Counted from the first letter of the stretch, positions 1 through 11,336 are shown. The stretch: 64,000 nt of DNA from Dysidea avara (GCF_963678975.1 NC_089275.1:38168819-38232818), one strand, 5' to 3'. Program-made: numbers and translations. Notes: generated from the sequence alone by a model not told the origin.

Positions 1-431
1 CTAACTCGGTCATCTTATTGGCCACATACTTCATCATCAGGAATACAGCATACACATTCACATCTTGTACTTTCGTCGTCTGTCAGCTGTAGCGGAGATG
101 TAGGACAAATTCCGGCACTGTTAAACAATATGTCAATCCCTCCGAACTCGTCCACGCTTCGTTGTACTGATTTCTTCACATCTTCAACATTAGTGAGGTC
201 ACCACAAACATAGATCACAGCTGGACTACCCAGTGATAACAGTTCTGTGACTAGCTCCTTTAGTTTGGGTTCTGCACTAGGAAGGTCACAAAGCACAAGT
301 CGAGCTCCTTCTTGGGAAAACAATCGTGCTGTAGTGCTCCCAAGTGCACCAGCCCCGCCAGCAATCAACGCGACCTTTCCTTCAAAACGCTTGGACCGCT
401 TCTGGTCTGCGCTCCCCTTCTCCGAAGACAT
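1..431 (-). pseudogene. SDR-family oxidoreductase, first exon, truncated by window edge and frameshifted
   Basis: This is the N-terminal half of a classical short-chain dehydrogenase/reductase, an NAD(P)-dependent oxidoreductase with a Rossmann fold. It begins MSSEKGS and is a close paralogue of the gene at 38446-39110. The dinucleotide-binding motif TGxxxGxG reads AGGAGALG here, so its Thr is lost, and the NNAG motif reads NSAG. Compared with the paralogue, 11 bases are missing near position 74, inside the segment encoding LTDEEMFKKVQDV, so the frame breaks. Beyond the break the sequence still matches (MKYVANKM-like) but in another frame. The rest of the gene lies outside the window. Two motif changes plus a frameshift suggest a decaying copy, though an allele or assembly error cannot be excluded. 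The substrate is unknown. Confidence 0.8.
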
Positions 432-502
432 GTTTGGCTCGATGACTTTTTGTTTAAAATACCCGAGGTTCAAACCTCGCAAACCATACTATTATTAAAA
501 TT

Positions 503-753
503 TGTGACCGGGCCTGCGAAAATAGGGCATGTGGGCACAAAGTAAACCCCATCACTCTACCGGTCATATCTCAGTACTGGAATGGTATTCTTGCATTCTG
601 TAACTTGCATCATGCTGCCAATTAAATGCTTACTAAGAGCTGAAAATTGCAATGCCATAGCATAATGGTACAAAAAGTTATGGGTGATTAACGTGTGAAA
701 AAGTAGGCAAAAATCATGTGCCCACATGCCCTATTATCGCAGGCCCAGTCACA
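503..753. mobile_element. MITE, TGTGACC family, copy 1
   Basis: This 251 bp element has inverted ends of about 37 bp. The left end begins TGTGACCGGGCCTGCG and the right end closes with CGCAGGCCCAGTCACA. It has no coding capacity. A second copy lies at 6574-6827. It sits just upstream of the SDR relic start codon. The target-site duplication is not clear. Confidence 0.85.
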
Positions 754-849
754 TTTGCCTATAGCTATATGGACAAAATTAATATCTGTTTTAACGACAC
801 ATAGAAACAAAATCACAATTGTTCTAATCAATAAGAATATGGCTCTCCA

Positions 850-1662
850 CTAAACGAAGCTCAGTGGAGACAGCGGGGAGCTCTGTTGACTGCAGCTTTC
901 TGCTCCCACGAGTACAGCGGAACGTAATAAAGAAAATGATACAGGGGATTTATTACTTTTTGCAACACAGAAGGCAAAATTCAAAAAGCGTAAAGCGTCA
1001 TATGGCTTCTTTAATTGACCAAAGAATGTTGTTCTATAGTCCATATTAGGAATGATAACAGTAAACAACCACCATAATGGGAGTGAACTATACATGATTA
1101 TGGCTATAGTTAACATGTAAGAAACCATACCACGCTCTACGCTTTTCACTCTCCAATGTTGCAAGAAGTAATAAATCCCCTATAAAACACAGTGCATCCG
1201 GGAGAGTGTCTGGTTGTAAGAGGTACTGTGATTCTGTGATAAAAGATCTGCCAGACGGTTGTAGAAAATAGTAGCCTCCTTGCCCAAACCACCAAAAGTT
1301 GAAAAAACAAACGGAGTGAAAGATTCACAGTCAACATTATGTATAGGATCCCCATATTCTCGCTTCTTCTCGAGCTCATGTCGACGAAAAAGGGAAGTAA
1401 CCAAGGTCTGACGATAACTTGGTGTGTTGGGATGGAAAACCCTGATGTTGAACAATGCACCTTGTCGTCTGCCCCAGAAGCCCCTTGCATGGATGTCAGC
1501 TCTTGCGGTATTACTGCAGTTAGCTGAAGATGGTGTAATTAGTTCCCCATTGAGTGGCAGTAATGGAGGTTCAACTGTAACATCATGACACACTTCCTGT
1601 AACCATTCTGCCGTTAAATCTCGTAGTTCACTATGGCGGATGAAAGTCAAGTCACCAACCAT
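850..1662 (-). mobile_element. Non-LTR retrotransposon, 3' end of ORF (5'-truncated, broken)
   Basis: On the minus strand this reads as the C-terminal part of a retroelement polyprotein found widely in cnidarian and sponge genomes. It contains RHSELRDLTAEWLQEVCHDV, then ARADIHARGFWGRRQGALF, SFTPFVFSTFGGLGKEATIF and finally SFSLLRSAVL before a stop at 850-852. The region is downstream of reverse transcriptase in such elements, and the ADIHARGFWG segment may be a nuclease-like fold (inference). The reading frame is split by a MITE at 942-1182. Removing it joins HCVL directly to SFSLLRSAV. A related fragment lies at 29060-29440. Confidence 0.75.
942..1182. mobile_element. TA-flanked MITE inserted in the LINE ORF
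   Basis: This 241 bp element starts CAGGGGATTTATTAC and ends GTAATAAATCCCCTA, with inverted ends of about 25 bp. It is flanked by TA at 940-941 and 1183-1184. The interrupted LINE reading frame is restored if the element and one TA are removed, which fixes both boundaries. The TA duplication suggests mobilisation by a Tc1/mariner-type transposase (inference). Confidence 0.85.
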
Positions 1663-2892
1663 GTTGACAAATCATGGCATGATCAACACTATGAAGTTCC
1701 ACACACACAGTGACTTGGAATATTTGCTAGTTGCCAGCCATACCTCAGTGAAACCCCTGCTCTTGAAGTGGAAGAGCAGTTAACCAAAGTGAAGAGCATT
1801 TAACATTGCCAATGGTCGTTGAAGCTGAGGAACTACACAAGACTTGATATTGGCTAAGCTAGAAGTCATTATTTGTTGTCTGGACTGACGGATGTAGAGT
1901 GAGCCTGTTGAAGGCAAGGGATATGAAAATCCTCAGTTTGCTGTTCTTTCATAGCAACTAAACTAGCACTCAGCAACCTAGAAGATGAAACAGGCTGAGA
2001 TGAAAACTGGGAATCACTACAGTAGGTAGGGTTGGTAATGTTCAGATGTTCAATCCACCAAAGCAACAAGGAAGTGAAAGTTCTCTCCACCTCAGAACTG
2101 GGCATTCGACTTGTTAAAGCAGGAAGGAAGTGTTGGTAATAGCTTCTTCAGTGGTTGAAAGAATGCACCCACTGATTCGATGGTACGCCTCGTGGTATGC
2201 ATTACATATATAATTCCAGCGTATTAATCATTAGGTTAGTCCCTCATGCGCCACAACACAGGGCCTTTCAGGTTTCTAAATTCCGTAGAACCCTGTGTTT
2301 CGATGTCTAACTATTATATAGTGCCTGGCCCTTGCTCTAATTAAAGCGAGGCGCGAGCCGAGACTAAGCCGGTGCAGTTAGCTATTCTGTTTAACTCGGG
2401 TTGAAGGTTGCAGCACATTATCTATGGTTGGAGACACGACGGGTGACACGAGTAGTATGATATGGAGCTGGACTCTGAGAACCAATCTGATGATGAGTGG
2501 AGGTATGCAGGCCCATAGGGAAGGGGGGTTCTGAAGAACCCCCTCTTCAGTAAAAAGGCCCACATTTTCAGTAAAAGGTCCATAATTTTAGTATAAAAGT
2601 CCAAAATTTTATCATTTTTTAGTGACTGAAAGTCTGAAATGTCACCAAATTTAGCCTTCTTATATTTTCAAAAAATTTCCCATGACCTCAGATACTTCTT
2701 TAGCACGCCATGATGTAAACCACACAAAAGGTCCACCTTTTTGTCTAAAGAACCTACCCAGGTAAAAGTCTGGCTACGGCCCAGGTGTGACTTGAGAAAA
2801 ACATTGCTGGGCCGGTTGAAATGACATTGAGCTCGAGGTCAATCAGACAGATCGTACATCTACATGTGTTGTCTGCAAGGTTGCTCACATTA
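1663..2892. other. Gene-free stretch
   Basis: No convincing coding exon is visible. Upstream LINE remnants may extend to about 2110 on the minus strand. A short inverted repeat around ACACAGGG lies near 2259-2300. The part from about 2480 to 2780, with a GGGGGGTTC/GAACCCCC hairpin near 2524, looks like a small decayed repeat. Confidence 0.4.
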
Positions 2893-2935
2893 GCAATTGT
2901 AGGGTCCAATTTCTCTGACCTCCAAGAATCAACTA

Positions 2936-3128
2936 CCTTAAGGTGACTAAATTCAGCGATTTTAGTTTTTCGCTAAATTTAGTACACACTAAACCTGCAA
3001 AATTTATGCTTAATTCATTACTAGTATTAATCACAAATTCATAAAATCACAAAATTTTGTATGCGTAAATTTTGCCAATATACGAAATCGCTAAATTTAG
3101 TGTATCGCTGAATTTAGTCACCGTAAGG
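2936..3128. mobile_element. Small TA-flanked MITE in the left foldback arm
   Basis: This element of about 193 bp has inverted ends CCTTAAGGTGACTAAATTC and GAATTTAGTCACCGTAAGG. It is flanked by TA at 2934-2935 and 3129-3130. It is absent from the matching place in the right arm near 8530, so it inserted after the arms formed. Confidence 0.75.
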
Positions 3129-4724
3129 TAATAACTACCTACAAATGCTAGGCTAGGTGACACTTAGAAAATGCCAGATTGGCGCTATTTTTTGTTAACG
3201 TCTTGTGGTGCGAATCAGCTAGCTAATATGTTTACAAATTACGAGATTTTTTGTTATAATTTATCTTCAAGGAAATGTCTTTTCAAGCTGCAATATGCAC
3301 TCTCAACCTTTCTTACTAACTGTACTCTAAACTAAAACCATCATGGCTGCATTGTCTGGAGTGAGTTCCAGCCATAGCATCGCGAAAACGAAATTTCTGA
3401 CTCAAAAAAAGTTTCGATACCGCTAGAGCATCAGTACAGCAGCGATGCCAAAGTAAACCTCCCATGCGGCCAGGTCAAGCTGGTCTGGCCGGCATGGGTC
3501 CAACTACTACCACACCAAATATCATCGAATTCCAAAATTGTTTGCCATCTGGATGAGCTTGACAGCTGTCAAAAATGTTGATTTTATCAACTTGCAAGGA
3601 CTTTTGCAAGCCAGATGTGCTAGTTTACTTCTCAAAAGCTTGCTAGACCCATAGTCAATAGCCTTCATTCATAGGGTTGGTCTGGCAGCTCTTCTAGCAA
3701 CCTCAAATTCTGCCAAAACCCTATATCGAAGAATTTTGCCAACACGGACCAATTTACACCAAGTTAAAGAAACCTTGCACACCAAACGTGATGCTTTGCT
3801 TCTCTGAAGTCATGCTGCATCCTTGTTTAGTTTTTTTTTTTTTTGAATGATACAAAGTATAAAATTGTATATACAACATACGAGTACACAAAACTTTAGG
3901 CTCAAGCAGTAAATCAGTACATTAAATGTGACTCCAGATCCATTGGAGGTGGAGTTCTGTCAAAGTGACCAGATGATGACCGAGCATCATCAGCATCCTT
4001 GTTTAGTTGTATTCATCCATAGTGTGGCTCTGGCGGCTGTCTTATCAAGGCCAAAATCCATCAAAATGCCGATCTCACCACTTGTCACCAGATTTAGGAG
4101 TTTTACAAATCAAGCATGCTGGTCTGCATCTCTATATACATTCTTGCTGGATCCTTCAATCGTCTTCGTCAGCTTTCTTAGAACTATTTCAGAGCACCCT
4201 CAATTGGGCGCAACCATAATACCACTTATTGCCTGTAAAAAAAAAAAAGTAGTATTTCATTGGTTCCACACAAGAATGACGAAAATAAACAACGGAAGCA
4301 TCAAATGTAGTCTAGCTCCAAATATTGTAGTCTATATGTTCACAGATGATGCAAATAATTACCAAAAACCACAATTGAAATTTCCATTCATGTAGAATGC
4401 CTAAAAGTGGATATTTAATTTAGTTCAGTTATGCAGTTCTGCAATTATTTCTACTGGTTTTTCTTTCATGGAATCAATGAACTAAAATAAACAGTAAGTG
4501 TTTTATGGTTGCCTCGATGGTTGCTCCCAATTGCAATTGGCACACTCTGACTTTTCCAAGTGACTGAAGAAAGCTGCCTACACATATGAAGGCGTGCAGA
4601 AGCAGACCAGCATGCTTGACTTATAAAAAAATCCTAAAACTGGTGACAATTGGTGAGATCGGCATTTTGGATAGATTTTGGCCTCGAGAAGACAGCCACC
4701 AGAGCCGCCCTATGAATGAATACA

Positions 4725-4840
4725 GCAAAACAAAGATTTTCGCTTAGGGTCCTAGGCTATGGGTATAAACACCTCAAACAGGCTCTGCCTTCTGTGCGCA
4801 CCCTCCAGTGCCTAACTGGTAAAGTAGATAATAACAACAG
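4725..4840 (+). repeat. Short SINE-like repeat, copy 1
   Basis: About 110 bp reading AGATTTTCGCTTAGG, then CACCTCAAACAGGCTC and CCTCCAGTGCCTAACTGG, ending in a simple AATAACAACA tail. It interrupts the right foldback arm and recurs at 5006-5111. A short body with a microsatellite tail suggests a retroposon fragment (inference). Confidence 0.5.
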
Positions 4841-5005
4841 GGATGCAGCTGACTTTAGAGAGGCAAAGTATCATGTTTGGTTTACAAAATTTCTTTAACA
4901 TGGTATAAATTGGTTGATGTCAGCAAAATTCTTCAATATCAGATTTTGGCGGATTTTGAGGTTGCTGGAAAGCTGTCAAACCAACCCTATGAATGAAGGC
5001 TATCA

Positions 5006-5111
5006 TACAGTAAGATTTTCGCTTAGGCTCCTAGGCTATGGGTAAACACCTCGAACAGGCTCTGCCTTCTGTGTACACCCTCCAGTGCCTAACTGGTAAA
5101 GTAGATAATAA
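5006..5111 (+). repeat. Short SINE-like repeat, copy 2
   Basis: Nearly identical to 4725-4840, with the same orientation and a tail of AATAATAACAATAACA. It abuts the outer end of the composite repeat at 5112-8021, and the two together form the insertion in the right foldback arm. Confidence 0.5.
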
Positions 5112-6573
5112 TAACAATAACAGTATGATAGTACTATAATAGTATAGAGACCACAAAGGAGTAGGTGTGGCCCACGAAATAATATCACCCAAAAACCAGC
5201 CTCAATTTTCCTTGATGATGATGAGGCAGTATTGATTAGGTAAAACTAAGCCCAAACAAGCCTTCAGATCAACTCGAAATGCTTTCAACAAGTTGCTATG
5301 GATTTATATATTTTTTCAATTATGTAATGGAATTTCTACTGACTGGCTGAGTAAAAGCCTTCAGACAAGCGTAACTTGATAATGGGGCTAAGGCTACGGG
5401 CTTGATTTTTTCACTGTTTGACGTCACTTCGGCCCGAGAGGTGGCGGACATACTGCAGTATGTACAATGCTTTCTTCATGGACTTACCAGTGTCCTCCTT
5501 TGTGTCCCATTCATCTTTGCTGACAGCAAAAAGTGTCAATTTGGTGGTAGCACGTGATGGCTTCCCTTCGTAAGGCCATACCTATTTGAAAAGTTGTTGC
5601 TCGGACCCGACCGACCCAATTTTGCACAGATTTTAATTAAGAAAAAAAATTAGTTCACCTGACACCTTAAATATTGCTGCAAAAGATCGAGATACTCTAA
5701 TAGAACAGTCAGTTGGTACAATTTTGATCTCAAATATAATACTAGCTATGCGTATGCATGCTCTCCACCCCTGCTGAAGAAAATCTCGGAAAATGTATGA
5801 TATAGATGCTCATTGAACTACTAGCTATGTTTATCCGTTTTTAATAGTAGAAGGGATTTGATAGGTCTGCACACAGCTTTAATGTGACTTACTGATCTAT
5901 TATACTTACTGATCTATTATATGGCTTGTAATCAGAAATCATAAGCATGTACATATCTAAAAATAATCATACAGTACGGTAGTACTGTATATTAGGGATC
6001 ATGCAGTTTTGGGCTTTCTTGCCCAAAATATTACCCAGCCTCAAATTTCCTTCATAACAGCTTGGCAGTATTGGTTAAGCATAGCCAAGCCCAAAAATTC
6101 CTTCAGAGTGACCCCGGACCCTTCCAACAAGTTTCTACAGAATATTAAAAATTTTCTATATAACAGAATTTTATTCTGACTAACTAACTAATCAACTAAC
6201 TGATGCCTTCAGCCAAGCATAACTCGACAATGGGTAAGTGATGTTTTCACTGTTCGACGTCGCTTTGTCCCGAGGCGTGCATTTTCTCCAACCGCAGTAC
6301 ATACAATGCACGTATCATGGCCGGACATACCCTTGTCCTCCTTTGTGTTCCAGTTCATTTTGTTGACAACACAAGGTGTCGATTTTCGATAGCGTGATAT
6401 GGCTTCCCTCTGGCTGTGCCATGCTTTTCGCTTGCATTTTCCGTAGCGACTGGATTCATAGCAAAGAAGTTTCTTGTACTGTTCTTTGTTAATGCTGTGT
6501 AATGAGCGGAGCATAGCTACAAATGAAGCGTAATGGCCACCTCACTTTTCTGGGCGCACGTTTAGACGCAAAA

Positions 6574-6827
6574 TGTGACCGGGCCTACGAAAACAGGGCA
6601 TGTGGGCACAAACTACACCTTGTCAAACTAAATGTCATATCTCAGTAGCTACTGGAACAGAATATTTGCATTCTGTAACTTGCATCATAACGCCAATTAA
6701 ATGCTTACTACGTGCTAACAATTTCATTGCCATAGCATATTGCTATAAAAGTTATGAGTCAAGAAAGTTTGCAAAAGTAGGCAAAAATTATGTGCCCACA
6801 TGCCCTATTTTCGCAGGCCCAGTCACA
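6574..6827. mobile_element. MITE, TGTGACC family, copy 2
   Basis: About 254 bp, TGTGACCGGGCCTACG to CGCAGGCCCAGTCACA. It is clearly homologous to 503-753 along its whole length, including the interior. It is nested inside the Harbinger-like element. Confidence 0.85.
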
Positions 6828-6927
6828 AATTATTTTATGGTCTGAATGCCTAGTACCATTCTTTCTTTTAATGTGGTACACATGGATTCAGTAGTCATAA
6901 TTGTGTTATTCAAAAGGCAAACAAGTG

Positions 6928-7228
6928 GAAGTAAAAATTAGGAATTTTAAGCTGGATTAGGGATCAAAGAACAAAAAAGTAGAGAAACAAGGGAACAGCT
7001 GAAAGTTGTGAAACAAGGTAGGTTGCCTATACCTGCAGATATACTAGTGGACATGTAATCCCTAATTCAGTCATGGTTATAGACTGAAGAGTAGGGATTA
7101 GATGTCCACTAGTATATCTGCAGGTATAGGCAACCTCCCTTGTTTCACAACTTTCAGCTCTTCCCTTTTTTCCTTGCTATTCTGTTCTTTGATCCCTAAT
7201 CCAGCTTAAAATTCCTAATTTTTACTTC
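6928..7228. mobile_element. Foldback element (GAAGTAAAAATTAGG ends)
   Basis: This is a near-palindromic 301 bp element. The arms start GAAGTAAAAATTAGGAAT and close in the reverse complement, and the centre carries CTGCAGATATACTAGTGGAC and its complement around a short loop near 7075. A diverged copy of the core and right arm is at 62262-62440. It has no coding capacity. Confidence 0.8.
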
Positions 7229-7740
7229 TATAATATTATAGTTAGCTAGCTGTTTTTTTTTTCCTACCAACCGACCCATTTTATTGTAAAATAAATCTGA
7301 GTAACATTTCAAATAGGTATGGCCTAACGGAAATCATCTGTATTTTTCATAGTGGCTATTTTGACTTTTGGGGTGCTTTTCGAACAGTTCTTGATTCATA
7401 CTGCTGTGTAATAGGTTGAACATAGCTGACAAGGAAGCGTAATGGATATTTCACTTTTCAGATGATAATTGATATAACTGCGGTGTGTGGCACTATTTTT
7501 TTCTTTCGGTATGCATGGATTGCAGAGGTGCTTTTCGAACGGTTCTTGATCCGAAATGCTGTGTGTAACGGGTTGAACATAGCTGACAATGAAGTGTAAT
7601 GCATACTTCACTTTTCAAACGATAATTGATATAGCTGGGGCATGCGGCGCCATTTCTTTTGTGGTATGCATGGGTTCATGATCACCAGTCATAATAATTA
7701 TTTACAAAAAAAAAGTTACCAAACAAGTACATAGAAAAAT

Positions 7741-8002
7741 TTGGAATTTTCAACTAGAGTAGGGACCATAGCACATCGATAAAACGTACTGAAACAAGCT
7801 GGAGTAGTGCACGATATTAAATCACAGTAAAACAATAAGAAGTGTTATATCCCTACTGTGCTCAAGATACCATAATGGAAATGCACAGTAGGGATATAAC
7901 ACTTCTTATTGTTTTACTGTGTTTTAATATCGTGCACTACTCCAGCTTGTTTCAGTCCTTTTTATCGATGTGCTATGGTCCCTACTCTAGTTGAAAATCC
8001 CA
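7741..8002. mobile_element. Foldback element (GGAATTTTCAACTAGAG ends), copy 1
   Basis: This near-palindrome of about 262 bp has arms beginning GGAATTTTCAACTAGAGTAG and an inner pair ATATCCCTACTGTG / CACAGTAGGGATAT around a loop near 7868. Copies are at 35603-35868 and 54025-54284. In every copy it forms one end of the composite repeat, so it may be part of that element. Confidence 0.8.
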
Positions 8003-8590
8003 AATTGTTCGGTGAACTTGTTGACTATGGGTCTAGAAAGCTTTTGAGAAGTGAACTAGCACATCTGGCTTACAAAAGTTTCTGCAAGTTGATAAAATTG
8101 GCATTTTTGACAAATTTTAATGGCTGTTTAGCTCAGCTGATTGACAATTTTGGAATTTGCTGATATTTGGTGTGGTAGTAGTTGGACCCATGCCAGACCA
8201 GTTTGACCTGGGAGGGTTACTTTGGCATCGCTGCTGTATGCTCCATTGACATCGAAACTTTTTTTGAGTCCTAAATTTTGTTTTTGCAATGCTGTGGCTG
8301 GAAATCACTCCAGACAATGCAGCCACTGATGATTTTAGTTTAGAGTACAGTTAGTAAGAAAGGTTGAGAGTGCATATTGCAGCTTGAAAAGACATTTCCT
8401 TGAAGATATAGCAAAACATATTCATATTAGCTGATTTGCACGACAAGACGTGATCGACATTAACGACAAATAACACCAATCTGGCATTTTCTAAGTGGTG
8501 CCTAGCATAGCATTTGTGGATGGTTTGGTAGTTGATTCTTGGAGGTCGAAATTTTATGTTGCAGACCCTAGCAATTGGTATACCAGTTTC

Positions 8591-9299
8591 TGGTCCCCCG
8601 GCCGCACCAAAATATCAAAAATCTCTAGTTTTAATAGGCATTTTAATATTGCTACAGTGTAGCTATATTATTACGATTTTTGTTGCTTATTATGCTCTAC
8701 TTAATGCTGGTATGTGTTATTGTTACTAATTGTAAGTGACAGCATTAGTATATGGCTGTTTGGCTTTTTAAAGTTTGTTTTAGAAGCATTTAGTTTGTAT
8801 TTCGTGATTGATTTCTAAATGTGTCAGCATTTGTAGGTTTTACTTTGTTGTATATAAATAATTCATGCTAGTGCATGTATTATAGTCATGTAGCTGTATC
8901 CAGTAGAGTTTTAATGTAGTGATTTCAACAGTATAATAATAATGACATAATGACAAAATTCGCCTGCCTGCATGCCCCTTTTAGAGTAAACAGGACCAGA
9001 AACTGATATAATAATTGGAGTGACCTTACATTGCGTAAATATCACTTTTGCCATTAGCAAAAAGAAGGAAGCAACGAAGAACTTCTTTTGCCAAATAATG
9101 TATGGCATGATTGGTTATCTATACCCAATCACTATCACTTCGCACATACTAGACTACATCACCCATTCCACTTGATGATACAAGCACCACTACACTGATA
9201 AATGACAACCCTTCTCCTGAAGACAATCAGAGAATGGAATGCTACACAGTAACTCCCAGTCACTCATGTTATTATGCTATTCCACCAATTAGAACTGAA
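8591..9299. other. Gene-free stretch
   Basis: No supportable exon is visible. A short imperfect inverted repeat around ACCAGTTTCTGGTCC (8570-8600) and GGACCAGAAACTGAT (8993-9010) suggests the remains of another inverted-repeat element. The rest is AT-rich. Confidence 0.35.
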
Positions 9300-9960
9300 A
9301 CATATTTGCATTCTTTCATCTACCCTCAGTAGTAATGATTTACCTCAATTACTGGTCAAAATTGAAGCTTTATGCAGATCTCCCTGGCTATTATGCAAGC
9401 GTTAGTCCATTAAGTAGTACTCCACCTAACCTCTCTTCATCTCTCAGTAGACCAGATTGGTTTCTAATGATGCCATCACATTGTTTGAACTGTCAGTTGT
9501 TACCAATACCAAGCACCATCTGTTAGCTGCTAACAGCAGAAAACTAAATTGCTATAGCTCATGGACCTTTAATGTACTGGCCTGTATGCCCAGCTTGTTA
9601 CAATTGAGATTGGTTGTTTAGGGCACTTTACACCTGCTACACTGACAAACTTTTCTCGTGCATGCAAGTTACCATCCAGAGCTATTAAACCATGGTTTGA
9701 TCAAGCTGCAAGAATTGCAATATCCTTCTCATACAGAGTCTTCAATGCATGCTCACTTCTCAGAAATGTGGGATCTGACAGATCTGTTAAACTGATTAAT
9801 TTAACTAATAATAATTGGTGTGGTTTTTGTTGTTTTTGTTTGTGTGTGTGTTTGCCTTGCCAGGGCTCCAGCTGCTTTAAAGCTCCTTGGTACCCCTGCA
9901 TCTAAGTCCCTTATTTATTTCCTGTATGGCATTTGTCTTGAACCACATATATATAAGACA
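9300..9960 (+). mobile_element. Decayed LINE C-terminal (nuclease-like) fragment
   Basis: Frames with stops read KLYADLPGYYASVSPLSS, SLSRPD, then IEIGCLGHFTPATL, a QAARIAI segment and CLARAPAALKLLG. The order matches the better-preserved copy at 20164-20950, including the shared TTGCCAGGGCTCC stretch downstream. Several frameshifts and stops make it non-functional. The RPD...E arrangement in the intact copy suggests a restriction-like nuclease domain of a non-LTR element (inference). Confidence 0.65.
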
Positions 9961-11095
9961 TATAAATCATGTAATGTTGATTATTTTAAAAAGTGGATCG
10001 TTTTGTATGGTATGATGCAGAGGTAAATCAGGGTGCATCCAGCACATGTGGAGCACACCCACCATACAAAGCATGCTGAAACTAGGGGGGCATCCCCCTA
10101 AGGAAATCATAATTTGAAAATAGATACTAAATGATTGAATTTGGTGACATTTTAGTCAATAAAAATAACACAATTTTTAGGCAACAAATTCCAGCTCAAG
10201 ACCAGCTATATGGATGACATCTGGAAAAGTATATACTGTAATTATATGGAATCTCTGAAAAAGCTGTCATGAGCAGCAGGGGCAGTGGAGCAGACCAAAG
10301 AGTGAATTGAGTCAATCTAATTTACGCATTGCATGCATGGATGTTATTCAGGGCTTGCCCCCAATTTTTTTTTCATTATTTAATGGACTTTAGATGATCT
10401 ATTGTAAATAAATTAAGATACAGCTTTTAAAAAGACAGTGTAAAGGTAACTGTTTTATTAGAGTGACTGTTCTATTAGAGTGGTTGATGGCTTTGTTAGA
10501 ATATCTTGATCTTCCGTTACAAGCACTGAATAAGCCACTTTGGAACACTTAGATTTGCTACTTATTAGTGGTATTAGTATAAACTGTAGCTAATGGACTT
10601 TGCAACTGAAAATAATTATTTGGACTTGTACACTAAAATTGTGGACCTTTTACTAAAATTGTCACAATTTGATTGTAGAATGTCCGATTCAACTTATTTC
10701 AGTACTTTTTATTATCTACTTACATTAATATGGACATTAGATTCAGCTGCAGCATACTGAACAGTTCAAAGTCTGAAAGTGGCTTTATAAAAGAGATACC
10801 TCAATTGACTTAGTGATCATATTTTTAATGCATTACTGGCTCTATTGATGATGAAATTTCAAAGATGATCTAGTGGATCAACCGTACATAGCTGTATCAA
10901 GTGGTGCCAGCCATGCATGACATTGGGAGACTATATGGTGCTATAAGCAGGAATCTATATAGGAGGCACACTGCAAATGATCGGGTGGGAACACTTGATG
11001 CAGCTGTAACAATATAGGGTACTATTTGTAGCACTACAATTAACACATTGTATTAAACTCAATTTTGTAGCTTCTAAATTATGATATTATGTGTT
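9961..11095. other. Gene-free stretch with a reversed GAGATACTCTAATAG motif
   Basis: No exon is recognised. A degenerate tandem copy of the dispersed CTCTAATAGAGCAGTC motif, reverse strand, lies at about 10455-10515. A GGGGGGCATCCCCC hairpin is near 10085. Otherwise the stretch is AT-rich. Confidence 0.4.
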
Positions 11096-11336
11096 ATTGT
11101 GTTTAGAAAATTTCCCATATGGGTGCATTTGCCACATAAAATATTTAACGGTTTAGTAATATACTTCTTGGTGTAAATCCACTTGTTAATAATTTTAATG
11201 AATTCTCAATTCCTTGAAATACTTGAAATCTTTCTATAAAACTAGACGACCCTGCACTAAACAGCATCACCCTAAACATTAAATTCTAATTATTTCATGC
11301 ATGACAATATGGGTGATTTCCCAAAGTTTGGTCACA
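11096..11336. mobile_element. MITE with CCCATATGGGTG subterminal motif, copy 1
   Basis: About 241 bp. Both ends carry a copy of CCCATATGGGTG next to a terminal TTTGGTCACA-type sequence. It is homologous, in reverse orientation, to 53285-53526. The TGTGACC terminus is shared with other MITEs here, but the interior differs. Confidence 0.65.

Larger units (their letters stand above)
5574..7324. mobile_element. PIF/Harbinger-like non-autonomous element
   Basis: This 1751 bp insertion starts GGCCATACCTATTTGAAA and ends TTTCAAATAGGTATGGCC. It is flanked by TAA at 5571-5573 and 7325-7327. The uninterrupted target, TTCATAACGG-like, is visible in the homologous repeat near 54515, which supports a 3-base duplication. 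A 3-base TWA duplication with GG-starting termini is typical of PIF/Harbinger (family knowledge). I see no DDE transposase or Myb-like ORF. It contains a relic of the composite repeat, a TGTGACC MITE and a foldback. Confidence 0.7.
5112..8021 (-). repeat. Composite dispersed repeat, copy 1 (interrupted)
   Basis: This sequence recurs in the opposite orientation at 35603-36765 and 54025-54972, with shorter relics near 5990-6550 and 61890-62060. One end carries the foldback beginning GGAATTTTCAACTAGAG. The other ends near CCACAAAGTAGTAGGC and a stretch similar to CAGTACTATCGCACTG. Its middle contains diverged tandem copies of an approximately 90 bp segment (around GGTTGAACATAGCTGACAA). This copy is interrupted by the element at 5574-7324. 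Confidence 0.65.
2893..8590. repeat. Giant foldback: about 1.1-1.3 kb inverted arms with a nested insertion
   Basis: The left arm runs about 2893-4228. Its reverse complement recurs in two pieces, about 4505-5004 and 8022-8590, and the inner loop is about 4230-4500. Matching landmarks include GACCTCCAAGAATCAACTA at the outer ends, a segment around ATGCCGATCTCACCA near the loop, and GACTATGGGTCTAG at the break. The left arm shows the original joint, so about 3 kb (5005-8021) is an insertion in the right arm. No transposase ORF is visible. The arms differ by many point changes and small indels, so the structure is old. Confidence 0.7.

Noticed and set aside
466-490. GAGGTTCAAACCTC, like a tRNA T-arm
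   Set aside because: The loop is six rather than seven bases and no D-arm, anticodon arm or acceptor stem can be drawn around it.
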